Origin: Alkalihalobacillus pseudalcaliphilus
GTDB lineage: Bacteria > Bacillota > Bacilli > Bacillales > Bacillaceae_D
Assembly: GCA_001038565.1 (NCBI GenBank)
Contig: LFJO01000005.1
Span: 1,052,222 to 1,116,221, forward strand
DNA: 64,000 nt
Direction of reading: 5' to 3'
Shown: in pieces, positions 26,765 through 35,516 of the stretch
Position numbering within the stretch: the first letter of the stretch is position 1
Layout: every line of letters begins with the position of its first letter
The notes under the pieces: model-generated
What the model was told of the DNA's origin: nothing
Databases searched by the model: none
Seen by the model: only the letters and a program-made list of their open reading frames with translations
Program-made: the position numbers and the translations under genes

Positions 26765-27178
26765 CTATTTGAATTTGGCATGCTCCACTTTAATGCAACG
26801 ATTCATAATCGTAACAATTCCGTGTTCCTCCAATAATTCTGCTGCCTCTTCATCATAAACATCTAGTTGAGTCCAGAAAACTTTTGGTTTTAAATCGACG
26901 GCTTCTTTAGCCAAATCATAAACAAATTCACTTCTTCTGAAGATATTTACTATATCGACATCTTCTTTAATATCTTTTAGTGAAGCATAACATTTTTCAC
27001 CTAATACCTCGGTCGCCATAGGGTTAACAGGGATAATCGTATAACCAGCAGCTTGCATCGCTTCTGTAACCATATAGGAGGTTCTTTCAGGTTTATCAGA
27101 TAACCCTACGACTGCAATCGTTTTACTTGTATGTAAAATTTCTTTAATCTTTTGATCAGAAGGGTTTGTAAATGACAT
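26765..27178 (-). CDS. yneT: CoA-binding domain protein YneT
   Basis: 137 residues with a Rossmann-like CoA-binding fold: KTIAVVGLSDKPERTSYMV (nucleotide loop), GYTIIPVNPMATEVLGEKCY, and IVNIFRRSEF. AAAGGAGT precedes ATG 27178; the longer frame adds 20 residues without a site. In B. subtilis yneT lies next to parE, as here. The family binds CoA in vitro; its physiological role is not settled. Confidence 0.85.
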   Translation of the reverse strand: MSFTNPSDQKIKEILHTSKTIAVVGLSDKPERTSYMVTEAMQAAGYTIIPVNPMATEVLGEKCYASLKDIKEDVDIVNIFRRSEFVYDLAKEAVDLKPKVFWTQLDVYDEEAAELLEEHGIVTIMNRCIKVEHAKFK

Positions 27179-27786
27179 GTTAGTGACTCCTTTTTCGATT
27201 TGTTTTTTTAGCGTACCGCTTTTTTTCATTTGATGCAACTTTTATATGGAAATGCGAACATAGAGCGTTACTCGTCGCTACCGAAAATCATGGTCCATGT
27301 CCTGTGGGGTGGCGCTGAGCTAATCGGCTATGCCGCTGGATCTCAGCTCTACCACTACGTCCCACGGGAGTCTCCGCATGTTTTCGCCCGCTGGGTTACT
27401 ACAAATTCTCAAGTTCACAAACCAATCTTACATTTTTTACATTGAAAAGAACGAAACCAAATTGAACGAAAAGCCAACAGTTAAAAGCTAAACCATACTT
27501 TCATCTTTGTTGGTGGCGAAGTGAATGTGGCTTCGCCTGAGCGTATTATATGGAAGGTAATCTTAATTCCTTATTCGTGATAAGTAGAATAGATCCCTTC
27601 TTCTCTCCGTAATAATTAGTAAGGCTTTAGACGCATTGTTAAAATCTTCCCTCATTTATCATAAAGTAAACAGAATAAACGTGCAAGTCACGAACGGAAC
27701 TTACGTTCGTGTAAGTGTGTTAGATAAGAAAATTTAAAGTGTGTTTTTGTAAATGAATGGGTATAGACGCTTAAAGGAGGAATGTT
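27179..27786. other. Gene-free region with dispersed repeats
   Basis: About 600 bp. It contains a copy of a dispersed intergenic sequence (about 27273-27320) and a 43-bp exact copy of a sequence at 41254-41296 (listed separately). An 8-bp inverted repeat CACGAACG...CGTTCGTG lies at 27689-27711, of which GGAACTTACGTTCG looks like a LexA box with one mismatch in the arms. No open frame of note. Confidence 0.6.
27469..27511 (-). repeat. 43-bp dispersed repeat, copy 1
   Basis: Exact reverse complement of 41254-41296. On the minus strand it begins CAACAAAGATGAAAGTATGG and ends ACTGTTGGCTTT. A degraded relative is near 36192-36232. Confidence 0.85.
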
Positions 27787-28641
27787 ATGAAGCAACGATA
27801 TATCATCGTAACAGGTGCCAATACTGGTATGGGATTAGCGACGACGATAGAACTAGCAAAAAGAGGCTACTACTTAATCATGGCATGTCGCAATCTGTCA
27901 AAAGGAGAAGAAGCTAAGAGGATAGCGATTCAAGAAAGTGGCTCAAGCTTGATAGAATGTCTCCGTTGTGATTTGAGTTCTCTCTCGAGCATTGAACAAT
28001 TTGCTCTAGACGTAACAGAGCGTTATCCGTATTTGAATGGATTAATAAATAATGCTGGTGTTGTAACCATTAAGAAAGAAAAAACATCAGAAGGATTCGA
28101 AATGATGTTAGGTGTTAATCATCTTGGTCACTATTACTTAACACGTTTACTTCTTCCTCACTTAGAAAAAGCGGATGAAGCCCGAATTATCAACGTGTCA
28201 TCAGGTGCTTACAAAACAGGAAATCTAGATTTAAATGATCCTTTTTTCGAGAATCGCTCTTTTAATGTTGCAAAAGGATATGCTCAATCTAAATTAGCTA
28301 ACTTATTGTTCACGAAACAGCTAGTAAAAGAAGTTAACGGAACAAATGTTTGTGTTTTTAGTTTACACCCTGGTGCAGTTTCAACGAGTCTAGGTGTTAA
28401 CCGTGAAACTGGTTTTGGTCAATTCATTCATCGACTTTTAAAGCCCTTTTTTCTTACACCTGCACAAGGTGCTGAAACCGCGATCTTTTTAGCCACTGAA
28501 GGAACTATCCGTGCAGATAATGGCTCCTTTTTTTATAAAAAGAAACAGAAAACATTAAATCACAAACAAATAACAGATGAACGTGCATCTGCCTTGTGGC
28601 AATGGAGTGAAAAGCAGGTTCATGTAGAGAATAATAGTTAA
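27787..28641 (+). CDS. Short-chain dehydrogenase/reductase
   Basis: 284 residues. The cofactor loop is TGANTGMG (residues 9-16), then NNAG (NAG motif), Ser in INVSSG and the catalytic Tyr-x3-Lys in YAQSK. The pattern is that of the retinol-dehydrogenase-like SDR branch, which usually uses NADP(H). AAAGGAGG precedes the ATG. Single gene between gene-free DNA and a terminator. Substrate unknown. Confidence 0.88.
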   Translation: MKQRYIIVTGANTGMGLATTIELAKRGYYLIMACRNLSKGEEAKRIAIQESGSSLIECLRCDLSSLSSIEQFALDVTERYPYLNGLINNAGVVTIKKEKTSEGFEMMLGVNHLGHYYLTRLLLPHLEKADEARIINVSSGAYKTGNLDLNDPFFENRSFNVAKGYAQSKLANLLFTKQLVKEVNGTNVCVFSLHPGAVSTSLGVNRETGFGQFIHRLLKPFFLTPAQGAETAIFLATEGTIRADNGSFFYKKKQKTLNHKQITDERASALWQWSEKQVHVENNS

Positions 28642-28674
28642 AAACAGATGTCCTTGAAGACGTCTGTTTTTTTG
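28641..28674 (+). terminator. Terminator of the SDR gene
   Basis: Stem AAAACAGATG / CGTCTGTTTT and seven T, beginning at the stop codon. Confidence 0.85.
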
Positions 28675-28715
28675 CATGAGATGACCCTTTTTATTACGAC
28701 ATTGAAAGTAAATTC

Positions 28716-28761
28716 AAAATTAACGTTCCATGAAATAACTATTTCACAGAACGTTAATTTT
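28716..28761. repeat. 46-bp inverted repeat upstream of the second Xer-type recombinase
   Basis: Outer arms AAAATTAACGTTC (28716-28728) and GAACGTTAATTTT (28749-28761) are exact complements; inner arms TGAAAT and ATTTCA flank AACT. It ends 28 bp before the recombinase start. The SDR gene already has its own terminator, so this is unlikely to be one. Confidence 0.8.
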
Positions 28762-28789
28762 GCGTTAAAATAGAGTTGAGGTGAACAAG

Positions 28790-29920
28790 ATGTCGATATT
28801 TGCAAAAATTAATCAAAAAAATTTAGCGTTAATCAACCCGTCTAAAGACGTTAATACATCGTTACAAACGTTTCGAAAAATAGACAACCTTCCCCCTTTT
28901 ATCCATGAATATTTGCTTAGTAAGTTATCACTCGGATATTCTAAACATACATTGCAGCGTTATATCTATGATTTCCTCGCTTTCTTTCAATTTATTGAGC
29001 GAGTTACGGCCGAAGAGAACTTTCAAACTGAGAAAATTACTTTAGCAGACTTCCTAGAGCTAGAAAAGGATGGTATCGAGCATTATATTCGGTATTTATC
29101 TTTAGAGCTCGAAAATGAAGCAACAACGGTTAATCGTAAAGTCTCTGCCCTGCAGTCATTGTTCCAATTTTTAGTTCAGCGTGGTGATACGGCTGTTAAC
29201 CCGGTATTATCTGTACAACGACCGAAAATAGGTAAAACAGAGCCAGTTTACTTAACAAATGTTGAGTTGAAAACGTTGCTCATTTGGTTAAAGCAGCGTC
29301 CGAATCATTCAAAAAGAAAAGCTTATTATGAAGATAAGTTAAAAGAGCGCGATTTTATTGTTTTTTACTTACTTATATCAACCGGCTTACGTATTTCTGA
29401 ACTAGCTCATTTATCCATGAAACAAATTGACTTTCATCAGCAACAACTGAAGATTAAAGGAAAAGGTAATAAAGAAAGGTCCATCCCCCTATCGGGAGCA
29501 ACTGTTCAGTTTATGCAAACTTATATAAAGTCCTTACCAAGTAAAAACCGCCCTCAAGCAGCCGGTGATTTATTTTTACTCGGTTATGATTTCACGAAAA
29601 AAACATATGTCAACGGAGTTTCTATTAGTGCCCTACAAAAAATGCTAAAGAGAACATTAGATGAAGCCAAGCATTCTCTTTCGTTTTTATCTTTTAAACA
29701 AATTAGTGCTCATAAACTAAGGCATAGCTTTGCAACTGAATTGGTCGCAAATGGAACAGATGTTCTTACTGTGCAAAGTTTATTAGGTCATGAATCGGTA
29801 TCAACGACTCAAGTCTATGCCCATGTCCAGCAACAAGCACGCCAAAAAGCAATCGACTCATTGCGTTTTGAAGAGGGGAAAATAATTGATAATGAAATGA
29901 ATCAGTTGAAGAGCGAATGA
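28790..29920 (+). CDS. Second tyrosine recombinase of the XerS type
   Basis: About 376 residues. Core-binding domain at about 25-140, catalytic domain with Arg (STGLRISELAHL), Lys (KGKGNKERS), HxxR (HKLRHSFATEL), His (LGHESV) and Tyr (TTQVYAHV). GAGGTG lies before ATG 28790. It is only moderately similar to the 17945 protein (both share HKLRHSFAT and the same domain order), so it is not a recent duplicate. It lies 9 kb from dif, beyond parE. Either protein could be the resident dif recombinase. Confidence 0.84.
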   Translation: MSIFAKINQKNLALINPSKDVNTSLQTFRKIDNLPPFIHEYLLSKLSLGYSKHTLQRYIYDFLAFFQFIERVTAEENFQTEKITLADFLELEKDGIEHYIRYLSLELENEATTVNRKVSALQSLFQFLVQRGDTAVNPVLSVQRPKIGKTEPVYLTNVELKTLLIWLKQRPNHSKRKAYYEDKLKERDFIVFYLLISTGLRISELAHLSMKQIDFHQQQLKIKGKGNKERSIPLSGATVQFMQTYIKSLPSKNRPQAAGDLFLLGYDFTKKTYVNGVSISALQKMLKRTLDEAKHSLSFLSFKQISAHKLRHSFATELVANGTDVLTVQSLLGHESVSTTQVYAHVQQQARQKAIDSLRFEEGKIIDNEMNQLKSE

Positions 29921-30199
29921 AAAGGTTGGCCATATAGTCATTCATTATTATGGGGTTGGTTAGAAAGTTATGAGAGATGTGCTTGGATTGGGAAAATAAT
30001 CGACCATTTAGTTTTAACGAGCTGGAGGGAAAGATACTTTGTAATGAATCAATCAGTAGAAAACTTGGTTGGACCATAACTACTCTTACTAATTGGATTG
30101 ACAACTTCCTTCGCTCTCTATACTTTAAGAAAGCGATTACAAATTAGGGCTTCACAAGCTTTTAAATTACTATATAATAGAATCGTGAGGGGTGATTTT

Positions 30200-30592
30200 A
30201 TGGAAATAGATGTAGTCATCAACATGCCAATTGAAAACCATGAAGTACCTGATTTAAGAGAAAAAATCGGTTGGGGCCGCCGCGATTCGGATTACCCTGC
30301 TCTTTTCGAACGCTGCAACTTTTGGGCAGGAGTCCGTAATGAGGAAGGTCAATTAATTGCGTTTGGATACATATGTGGAATGGGCCTTGAGCATGGTTAT
30401 TTAGAAGATATTATGGTGTCTCCACACTATCAAAATCGGGGTATTGGCGTTTTGCTTGTTCAAGCACTTATTGAAGAAGCCAAGCAATTTGGCTTACTCA
30501 TTTTAACCGTTACATTTGGATCTGGTAATGAGAATTTTTATCGCGTCGCTGGTTTTAACGCCAGTAGTGGTGGAGAGCTATACTTATCCTAA
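30200..30592 (+). CDS. GNAT-family N-acetyltransferase
   Basis: 130 residues. The acetyl-CoA loop is YQNRGIGVLLVQAL (Q/RxxGxG/A) after the strand LEDIMVSP. The C-terminal YRVAGFN is also typical. GAGGGGTGA lies before ATG 30200. Acceptor unknown. The 280 bp upstream has no clear gene. Confidence 0.87.
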   Translation: MEIDVVINMPIENHEVPDLREKIGWGRRDSDYPALFERCNFWAGVRNEEGQLIAFGYICGMGLEHGYLEDIMVSPHYQNRGIGVLLVQALIEEAKQFGLLILTVTFGSGNENFYRVAGFNASSGGELYLS

Positions 30593-30602
30593 TATGTTAA
30601 AC

Positions 30603-30640
30603 AGACACAGCTATGGAAAGGCTGTGTCTTATTTTATTTT
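30603..30640 (+). terminator. Terminator of the GNAT gene
   Basis: Stem AGACACAGC / GCTGTGTCT followed by TATTTTATTTT. Confidence 0.75.
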
Positions 30641-30658
30641 AGTCATAGCTTTTACCTA

Positions 30659-31237
30659 TTATTCTACTGATGTTAATTCACTTTCCGTAACCCATTTGTG
30701 ATTAGTAATGTCACTTCCATCGGTGGCTGACTTAAAATCAACCATATACACAGTTGTTTGTTGTACAGAATCAATTTCTGCCGACGCACCTTGCATTCCT
30801 TCCATATGAGAAGCGACTAAGAGCACTTCATCCCCTATTCCAAAAGGATTCTCAGTAACCGTATCCAATTCTTCATGGATAACCCATTCATGATTTTCTA
30901 CCCTTTCACTACCATCAGTAGGATTGTAGGAAACGGCATACACCGTCGTATCATAGGCACCTACAATGGTTACCTCGACACCGTTCATCTGAGCCATATG
31001 CCCCTCTTCGATAAATGCCTTATCGCCCACTTCATATGTAGGACTTTCAGCATTTTTTAAGGTGTCTGACACTTCACCCGAGCTAGAATGATCCATATGA
31101 GAGTGATCCATCTCCGAATGGTCCATGCCCGTATCGCCACTGTGCTCCACTTGGTTTTCGTCATTAGAGCATGCGGTTAATGAAAATATGACTCCTGCTG
31201 TCATTAAGCCTATTGCTACCTTTGTTCTGATTGACAT
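30659..31237 (-). CDS. ydhK: YdhK-family (DUF1541) lipoprotein, backbone copy
   Basis: 192 residues with lipobox LTAC, a Met/His linker (MDHSEMDHSHMDHSSSG) and two DUF1541 repeats ending NHEWVIHEE and NHKWVTESE. It is a close relative of the island protein at 9306-9893. A CsoR-like box at 31309-31325 lies about 75 bp upstream of the start, so it may be copper-induced. The Met/His linker would suit Cu(I) or Cu(II) binding at the outer membrane face; this is inference. Confidence 0.85.
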   Translation of the reverse strand: MSIRTKVAIGLMTAGVIFSLTACSNDENQVEHSGDTGMDHSEMDHSHMDHSSSGEVSDTLKNAESPTYEVGDKAFIEEGHMAQMNGVEVTIVGAYDTTVYAVSYNPTDGSERVENHEWVIHEELDTVTENPFGIGDEVLLVASHMEGMQGASAEIDSVQQTTVYMVDFKSATDGSDITNHKWVTESELTSVE

Positions 31238-31308
31238 ATATGTGTATTCCTCCTATGTAAGCTTGCTATCACTTAAATTTGTTGTTAGCTGTACTTTATT
31301 AATTTACC

Positions 31309-31325
31309 ATACCCCTGTAGAGTAT
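31309..31325 (-). promoter_or_regulatory. CsoR-like operator upstream of backbone ydhK
   Basis: ATACCCCTGTAGAGTAT keeps the 17-bp length and both ATAC/GTAT ends of the three operators at 1698, 2019 and 2353, but has AGTAT where they have GGTAT. No csoR gene is near it. Confidence 0.6.
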
Positions 31326-31469
31326 AACAAGTGTTTTATTTCTCCCTTCCCTTTTATAAGTGATTCAACTGACAGAGTCCTGTTCAAACATCTGCTAAAA
31401 AGACAATTACACTTTTTCGTTAATTGTTGCAGGAATTTGTTAATAGTGGTGAGAATCTAGGGAATTATG

Positions 31470-31495
31470 TGTAACGTTTTTTCGGTTAATACGAC
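31470..31495 (+). promoter_or_regulatory. ECF-type promoter of the sigma-factor gene
   Basis: TGTAAC (31470-31475), 16 bases, then CGAC (31492-31495). This fits the ECF promoter pattern (AAC at -35, CG at -10) of SigX/SigM/SigW-type factors, and lies 32 bp before the gene start, which suggests autoregulation. Confidence 0.7.
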
Positions 31496-31526
31496 TAATA
31501 GGTAAATGGACAAAGGAGGCGGATAT

Positions 31527-32060
31527 GTGGATGCATCAAATACAGAAGAACAGTTACTTTCTATTTATCGGGAGCATTACTTAGACGTTTACCGTTTTAT
31601 TATTTCATTTACTCATACACAAGATGAAGCCGAGGATTTGACCCAAGAAGTGTTTGTTCGAGCAGTCCGCTCTTATAAACAATTTAAAAAGAAATCGCAA
31701 ATTAAAACGTGGCTATTTAGTATCGCTAAAAATGTGGCCATTGACCATGTAAGAAAAGCATCAAGAAAAAGACAGTTACAACATGTGCTACTTTATTTTT
31801 CACAGCAAAAGTCAACGAGAATCGAAGAAGAGATAGAAAAAAAGGAAGAATTTGAATCCATACAAAAAGAACTAATGAAATTAAAAAAGACGTATCGTAT
31901 GGTTGTAATTCTAAGAGTTATCCATCAATTTTCTGTTAGGGAAACGGCAGAAATTATGAATTGGTCTGAAACAAAAGTGAAGGTTACTTACCATCGAGCT
32001 ATCCAGAAATTGAAAGAACAGTTACTTTTAAAAACAGAACTGGAGGTGTGGAGCAAATGA
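31527..32060 (+). CDS. ECF-type RNA polymerase sigma factor
   Basis: 177 residues. Region 2 includes YLDVYRFIISFTHTQDEAED and LTQEVFVRA...KTWLFSIAKNVAIDH; region 4 includes FSVRETAEIMNWSETKVKVT. GTG 31527 is chosen because AAAGGAGG lies seven bases upstream, whereas the ATG at 31506 has none. Its stop overlaps the start of the next gene (ATGA), the arrangement usual for sigma and anti-sigma genes. The upstream TGTAAC-N16-CGAC suggests it drives its own operon. Not assignable to SigX, SigM, SigV or SigW by eye. Confidence 0.9.
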   Translation: MDASNTEEQLLSIYREHYLDVYRFIISFTHTQDEAEDLTQEVFVRAVRSYKQFKKKSQIKTWLFSIAKNVAIDHVRKASRKRQLQHVLLYFSQQKSTRIEEEIEKKEEFESIQKELMKLKKTYRMVVILRVIHQFSVRETAEIMNWSETKVKVTYHRAIQKLKEQLLLKTELEVWSK

Positions 32061-32911
32061 ACGATTCGGATGATAAGATAATCAAAAAATTATTAGATCA
32101 AGAATATGAAGAAATTACACCACGAGCTGAATTCATCAGATCATTAGATCGAACTTTATCTACGCAACTTAAACAACGTAAAAAAACGACACTATATGTG
32201 CCTGCCCTTGCATCACTTGGCTCAATCCTAATCATTTTTTTACTTAGTATTTCTTTTATAAATCATAATCAAGCGAATTCAGCAACCAGTAATGAAAGAG
32301 TTCTCATTTATACGACTCATTTTACTGAAGCCTATATCCATAGTCATGAAGGTGAGAAAACCGAACATAACACAAGGAATATTTCCTTAGTGGCCAATTA
32401 CTTATCTGAGCAATTAAACGACTTATCCATTTCTACTATTCATGAAAAAACGAATGCACTACAAATAACTGAGCAGCAAAACGTAGACTTTTCATATGCT
32501 TATGAAGTAATGAGGCCGATTCTTAAAGAACTTGTGACTTCGAATAAACATATTGATGTTGTGATTGATTTACATCGTGATTCAGCTGAGCGTATAGCAA
32601 CGACAACGAGTATTGAAGGAAAAGAAGCTGCCAGGTTAATGTTTATCATTGAAGATTCACATGACGATGCTCAATCAAACTTAAGATTTGCAAAAGAGTT
32701 ACATGACCGTATTGAAACCATTTATCCTGGACTTTCTAGGGGTGTCATAAGTAAAAAGAGTTTTCAAGGTCATGTAAAACATTATAACCAAGACTTACAT
32801 GGTCAAGCGATTTTACTTGAGGTTGGTGGGGATGAGAATACGATAGAGGAAGCCAACTATACAATCGATCTATTTGCACCCATTGTTGCTGAGTACCTTA
32901 AGGAACAATAG
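32057..32911 (+). CDS. SpoIIP-domain membrane protein in the anti-sigma position
   Basis: 284 residues. Residues 1-45 are charged and cytosolic, 46-68 form a transmembrane helix, and the rest is an extracytoplasmic SpoIIP domain. Zinc/catalytic motifs are intact: TTHFTE (His88, Glu91), DLHRDS (His173) and LLEVGGDEN (Glu255). SpoIIP is the peptidoglycan amidase/endopeptidase of engulfment. This protein is shorter than SpoIIP of B. subtilis (about 400). The ATGA overlap with an ECF sigma gene, plus the small cytosolic N-terminus, suggests that the N-terminus holds the sigma factor and the outer domain acts on the wall. No zinc-finger anti-sigma motif is seen. Confidence 0.82.
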   Translation: MNDSDDKIIKKLLDQEYEEITPRAEFIRSLDRTLSTQLKQRKKTTLYVPALASLGSILIIFLLSISFINHNQANSATSNERVLIYTTHFTEAYIHSHEGEKTEHNTRNISLVANYLSEQLNDLSISTIHEKTNALQITEQQNVDFSYAYEVMRPILKELVTSNKHIDVVIDLHRDSAERIATTTSIEGKEAARLMFIIEDSHDDAQSNLRFAKELHDRIETIYPGLSRGVISKKSFQGHVKHYNQDLHGQAILLEVGGDENTIEEANYTIDLFAPIVAEYLKEQ

Positions 32912-32972
32912 TGACTAGTCAACGTTTCATAGTAAGAGCCTTCGAAAAGAAAGGGGCTCCTCCCCTTTCTTT

Positions 32973-33350
32973 TCATCCTTCTGGAATACCCTCATATATG
33001 AGATATTCTTCATCTTGCTCTACGAATAAAATATCTAGGGTGTCTGATTTGAAGATTTTTGTACCTGGTGGAAGTTTAGTTGCAGAAACGGTATCTATGT
33101 GATTCTCAAAATGATAGTCAGATTCTATTTTTGCTATTTCTTCAAGGTCTTTAGGTGTCTCTATAGATTCTGTGCGTGAAAAAACAAAGACAATATCATT
33201 ATAAAATATAAAATCAGCATCAGTGTTTTCCGCAAGCTGCTCATTGGCAATGATTTGACCAGTTGTTGTCACGACTATATTACTTGAATCATGACGACAA
33301 CCAATTAATAATCCTATCATTAGAAAAGTGATTAAAATTGATTTTAACAT
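32973..33350 (-). CDS. Small lipoprotein, unknown
   Basis: 125 residues from ATG 33350 with AAGGAGGC upstream; lipobox LLIGC near residue 14-15. The mature part has a repeated-looking acidic sequence (SDYHFENHIDTVSATKLPPGTKIFK). No recognised domain. The longer frame from 33449 adds residues without a ribosome site. Confidence 0.65.
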   Translation of the reverse strand: MLKSILITFLMIGLLIGCRHDSSNIVVTTTGQIIANEQLAENTDADFIFYNDIVFVFSRTESIETPKDLEEIAKIESDYHFENHIDTVSATKLPPGTKIFKSDTLDILFVEQDEEYLIYEGIPEG

Positions 33351-33456
33351 AGCTTCTAGCCTCCTTGTTCCCCATTTGGATAGCAGTTCTTTTATTCTAA
33401 TATGTAAAAGTTCTATATGTGAATTCATTGTCCTCCCCACATTTATCATTTTTCAT

Positions 33457-33488
33457 AAAAAAACACCACTACGGGAGTGATGTTTTTT
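33457..33488 (-). terminator. Terminator of ypwA
   Basis: AAAAAACACCAC / GGAGTGATGTTTTTT hairpin with T or A runs on both sides, so it can act in either direction. Confidence 0.75.
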
Positions 33489-33505
33489 AAGTGAGCATAA
33501 TCATA

Positions 33506-35023
33506 TTATAGTTGATATAGTCTCGTGTATTTTTCCGTTAAATAGTTAACTAATGGCTGTGGATCAATTCCTCCGCCTGTAATATCTTTAATAATCTCTT
33601 CTGGCTTTTTCAATCCGCCATATTTATGCACCTTATCAGTTAACCATTCACGAATTTCGGTATGGTTACCATTTAATAATAAATCATCATAGTGTGGAAT
33701 ATCCTTCACGATGACTTCTTTCATCTGAGCGGCATAAATGTAACCTAATGCATAGGAAGGAAAATAACCGAAAGAACCCATGGACCAGTGGACATCTTGT
33801 AATACACCCTCTCCATCATGAGATGGTCTGATACCTAAATATTCTTCCATTTTGTTATTCCATGCTTCCGGTAAGTCACGAACTTCTAATTCTCCTGCAA
33901 TTAGCGCTTTTTCAAGCTCATAACGTAAAATGATGTGTAAGCAATACGTTAGTTCATCCGCTTCAATGCGAATTAACGATGGCTTTGCTTCATTAACTGC
34001 AAAATAAAAATCTTCATTTGACACATCATCAAATTGACCGTTTGAGTGCTTTTTAATTAATGGATAGTTTCTTTCCATAAATTTTTCGTTTTGACCGATG
34101 AATTTTTCTGTAAATAGAGACTGTGATTCATGAATCCCCATGGAAGTTCCTCCACATAATGGAGTTCCAATTAAGTCCTCGGAAATATTTTGCTCATAAA
34201 TAGCATGCCCCGCTTCATGGATCGTACCGTATAAAGAAACTCGGAAATCATTTTCATTATATTTCGTTGTGACGCGAACATCTCCAGGGTTTAAGCCCAT
34301 TGCAAATGGATGAACAGTCTCATCGATACGTCCTGCCTCAAAGTCATAACCTAAGACTTTTAAAATTTCAATACTTAATTCACGTTGATTTGCTTTTGGA
34401 AAATGCTCAAAAAGGAAATCGGTTTTTGGCTTATGAGCGGATTCTGTCACACCTTTTACTAATGGAATTAACTTTTCCTTTAACTCGCCAAATACTTGGT
34501 CAAGAGTATCAACAAAAACACCAGGCTCATAATCATCTAATAATGTATTATATGGATGCCCTTCAAAGCCACGGTATTGAACAAATTTACGTTGGAATTC
34601 TACCGTTTTTTCTAAATAAGGCTGGAATAAAGAGAAATCCCCTTTTTCCTTCGCCTCTTCCCATGCATTTTCTGACTTAGAACGTAAAATTATAAACTCC
34701 TTATATTCTTCCGCAGGAATTTTCATATTCTTATCGTAATTTTTCTGCATTTTATCTAAGCTTTTTTGAGTAATTTCAGATAAGCCTTCTAGTACTTCTG
34801 GAGATTGTAGTGACTCTAAATAGGCTTTTAATTCGTCTGAGGTAGACATCTGAAATAGCTCCGAAGATAAGGTTCCAATGACCTCGGCACGTTGAATCAT
34901 ACCCTTTTTAGGGGCACCTGTACGAGAATCCCACCCTAATAATGCAACGGCCTGACGGTAATTATTCATTCGCTTTAAAAACTGCAAAAATTCAATTTCT
35001 GTTTTTGTTTGTGTTGTTTCCAT
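33506..35023 (-). CDS. ypwA: Metallocarboxypeptidase of family M32
   Basis: 505 residues, cytosolic zinc carboxypeptidase that removes C-terminal residues. The zinc motif HEAGH is in GTIHEAGHAIYEQ, with the third ligand in IHESQSLF. The family-specific HPFA and GDVRVTT are also present. ATG 35023 follows AAAGGAAC; the frame from 35041 begins upstream of that site. Length matches B. subtilis YpwA. Confidence 0.93.
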   Translation of the reverse strand: METTQTKTEIEFLQFLKRMNNYRQAVALLGWDSRTGAPKKGMIQRAEVIGTLSSELFQMSTSDELKAYLESLQSPEVLEGLSEITQKSLDKMQKNYDKNMKIPAEEYKEFIILRSKSENAWEEAKEKGDFSLFQPYLEKTVEFQRKFVQYRGFEGHPYNTLLDDYEPGVFVDTLDQVFGELKEKLIPLVKGVTESAHKPKTDFLFEHFPKANQRELSIEILKVLGYDFEAGRIDETVHPFAMGLNPGDVRVTTKYNENDFRVSLYGTIHEAGHAIYEQNISEDLIGTPLCGGTSMGIHESQSLFTEKFIGQNEKFMERNYPLIKKHSNGQFDDVSNEDFYFAVNEAKPSLIRIEADELTYCLHIILRYELEKALIAGELEVRDLPEAWNNKMEEYLGIRPSHDGEGVLQDVHWSMGSFGYFPSYALGYIYAAQMKEVIVKDIPHYDDLLLNGNHTEIREWLTDKVHKYGGLKKPEEIIKDITGGGIDPQPLVNYLTEKYTRLYQL

Positions 35024-35162
35024 ATGTATCGTTCCTTTCAAACATAATTTATCCCACCTTCATTTATTTCGACACTCGAACTGAATATCCTCTATCTTCA
35101 TATAATTTTTTTCAAGAAAGTTAAAGCATGTTACAATGAATCTTAGAGTAGGAGGAGAGAAA

Positions 35163-35489
35163 ATGAAACTTACAATTACAGAAGCAGCTGCTCGTTTATA
35201 TATAAAAGAAATGGATTTACAAAAAGGAGATTGTCTGCGATTTTTTGTTCGTATTGGTGGTGTAGGATCAGGCGGATTTTCGATAGGAGTCATGTTCGAT
35301 TCACCTACTGAAAGAGCCTATATCATCAAACAAGACGGTGTTATCTTTTTTGTTGAAGAGGACGACTTTTGGTACTTAAATGGCATGGAGATTCATTATG
35401 ATGAGGATTTAGGTTTTTTACAAATTCAAAGTCCTAGCTTTGAAAATATTGATCATCCAGAAGAGAAAAGCAAGCAAGACGCGAATTAA
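35163..35489 (+). CDS. yneR: HesB/IscA-like protein YneR
   Basis: 108 residues, a HesB-like core (LTITEAAARLYIKEMDLQKGDCLRFFVRIGG) followed by GFSIGVMF. The three Cys that bind Fe-S in true IscA are not present; only one Cys is seen, so it belongs to the YneR subgroup that lacks the cluster ligands. AGGAGGAG lies before ATG 35163. B. subtilis yneR lies near parE, so the gene has kept its neighbourhood broadly. Confidence 0.82.
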   Translation: MKLTITEAAARLYIKEMDLQKGDCLRFFVRIGGVGSGGFSIGVMFDSPTERAYIIKQDGVIFFVEEDDFWYLNGMEIHYDEDLGFLQIQSPSFENIDHPEEKSKQDAN

Positions 35490-35513
35490 ATCGTGTCTTG
35501 CTTGCTTTTTTGA
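35470..35513 (+). terminator. Terminator of yneR
   Basis: AGCAAGACGCGA / TCGTGTCTTGCT hairpin then GCTTTTTTG. Confidence 0.8.
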
Positions 35514-35516
35514 GAC

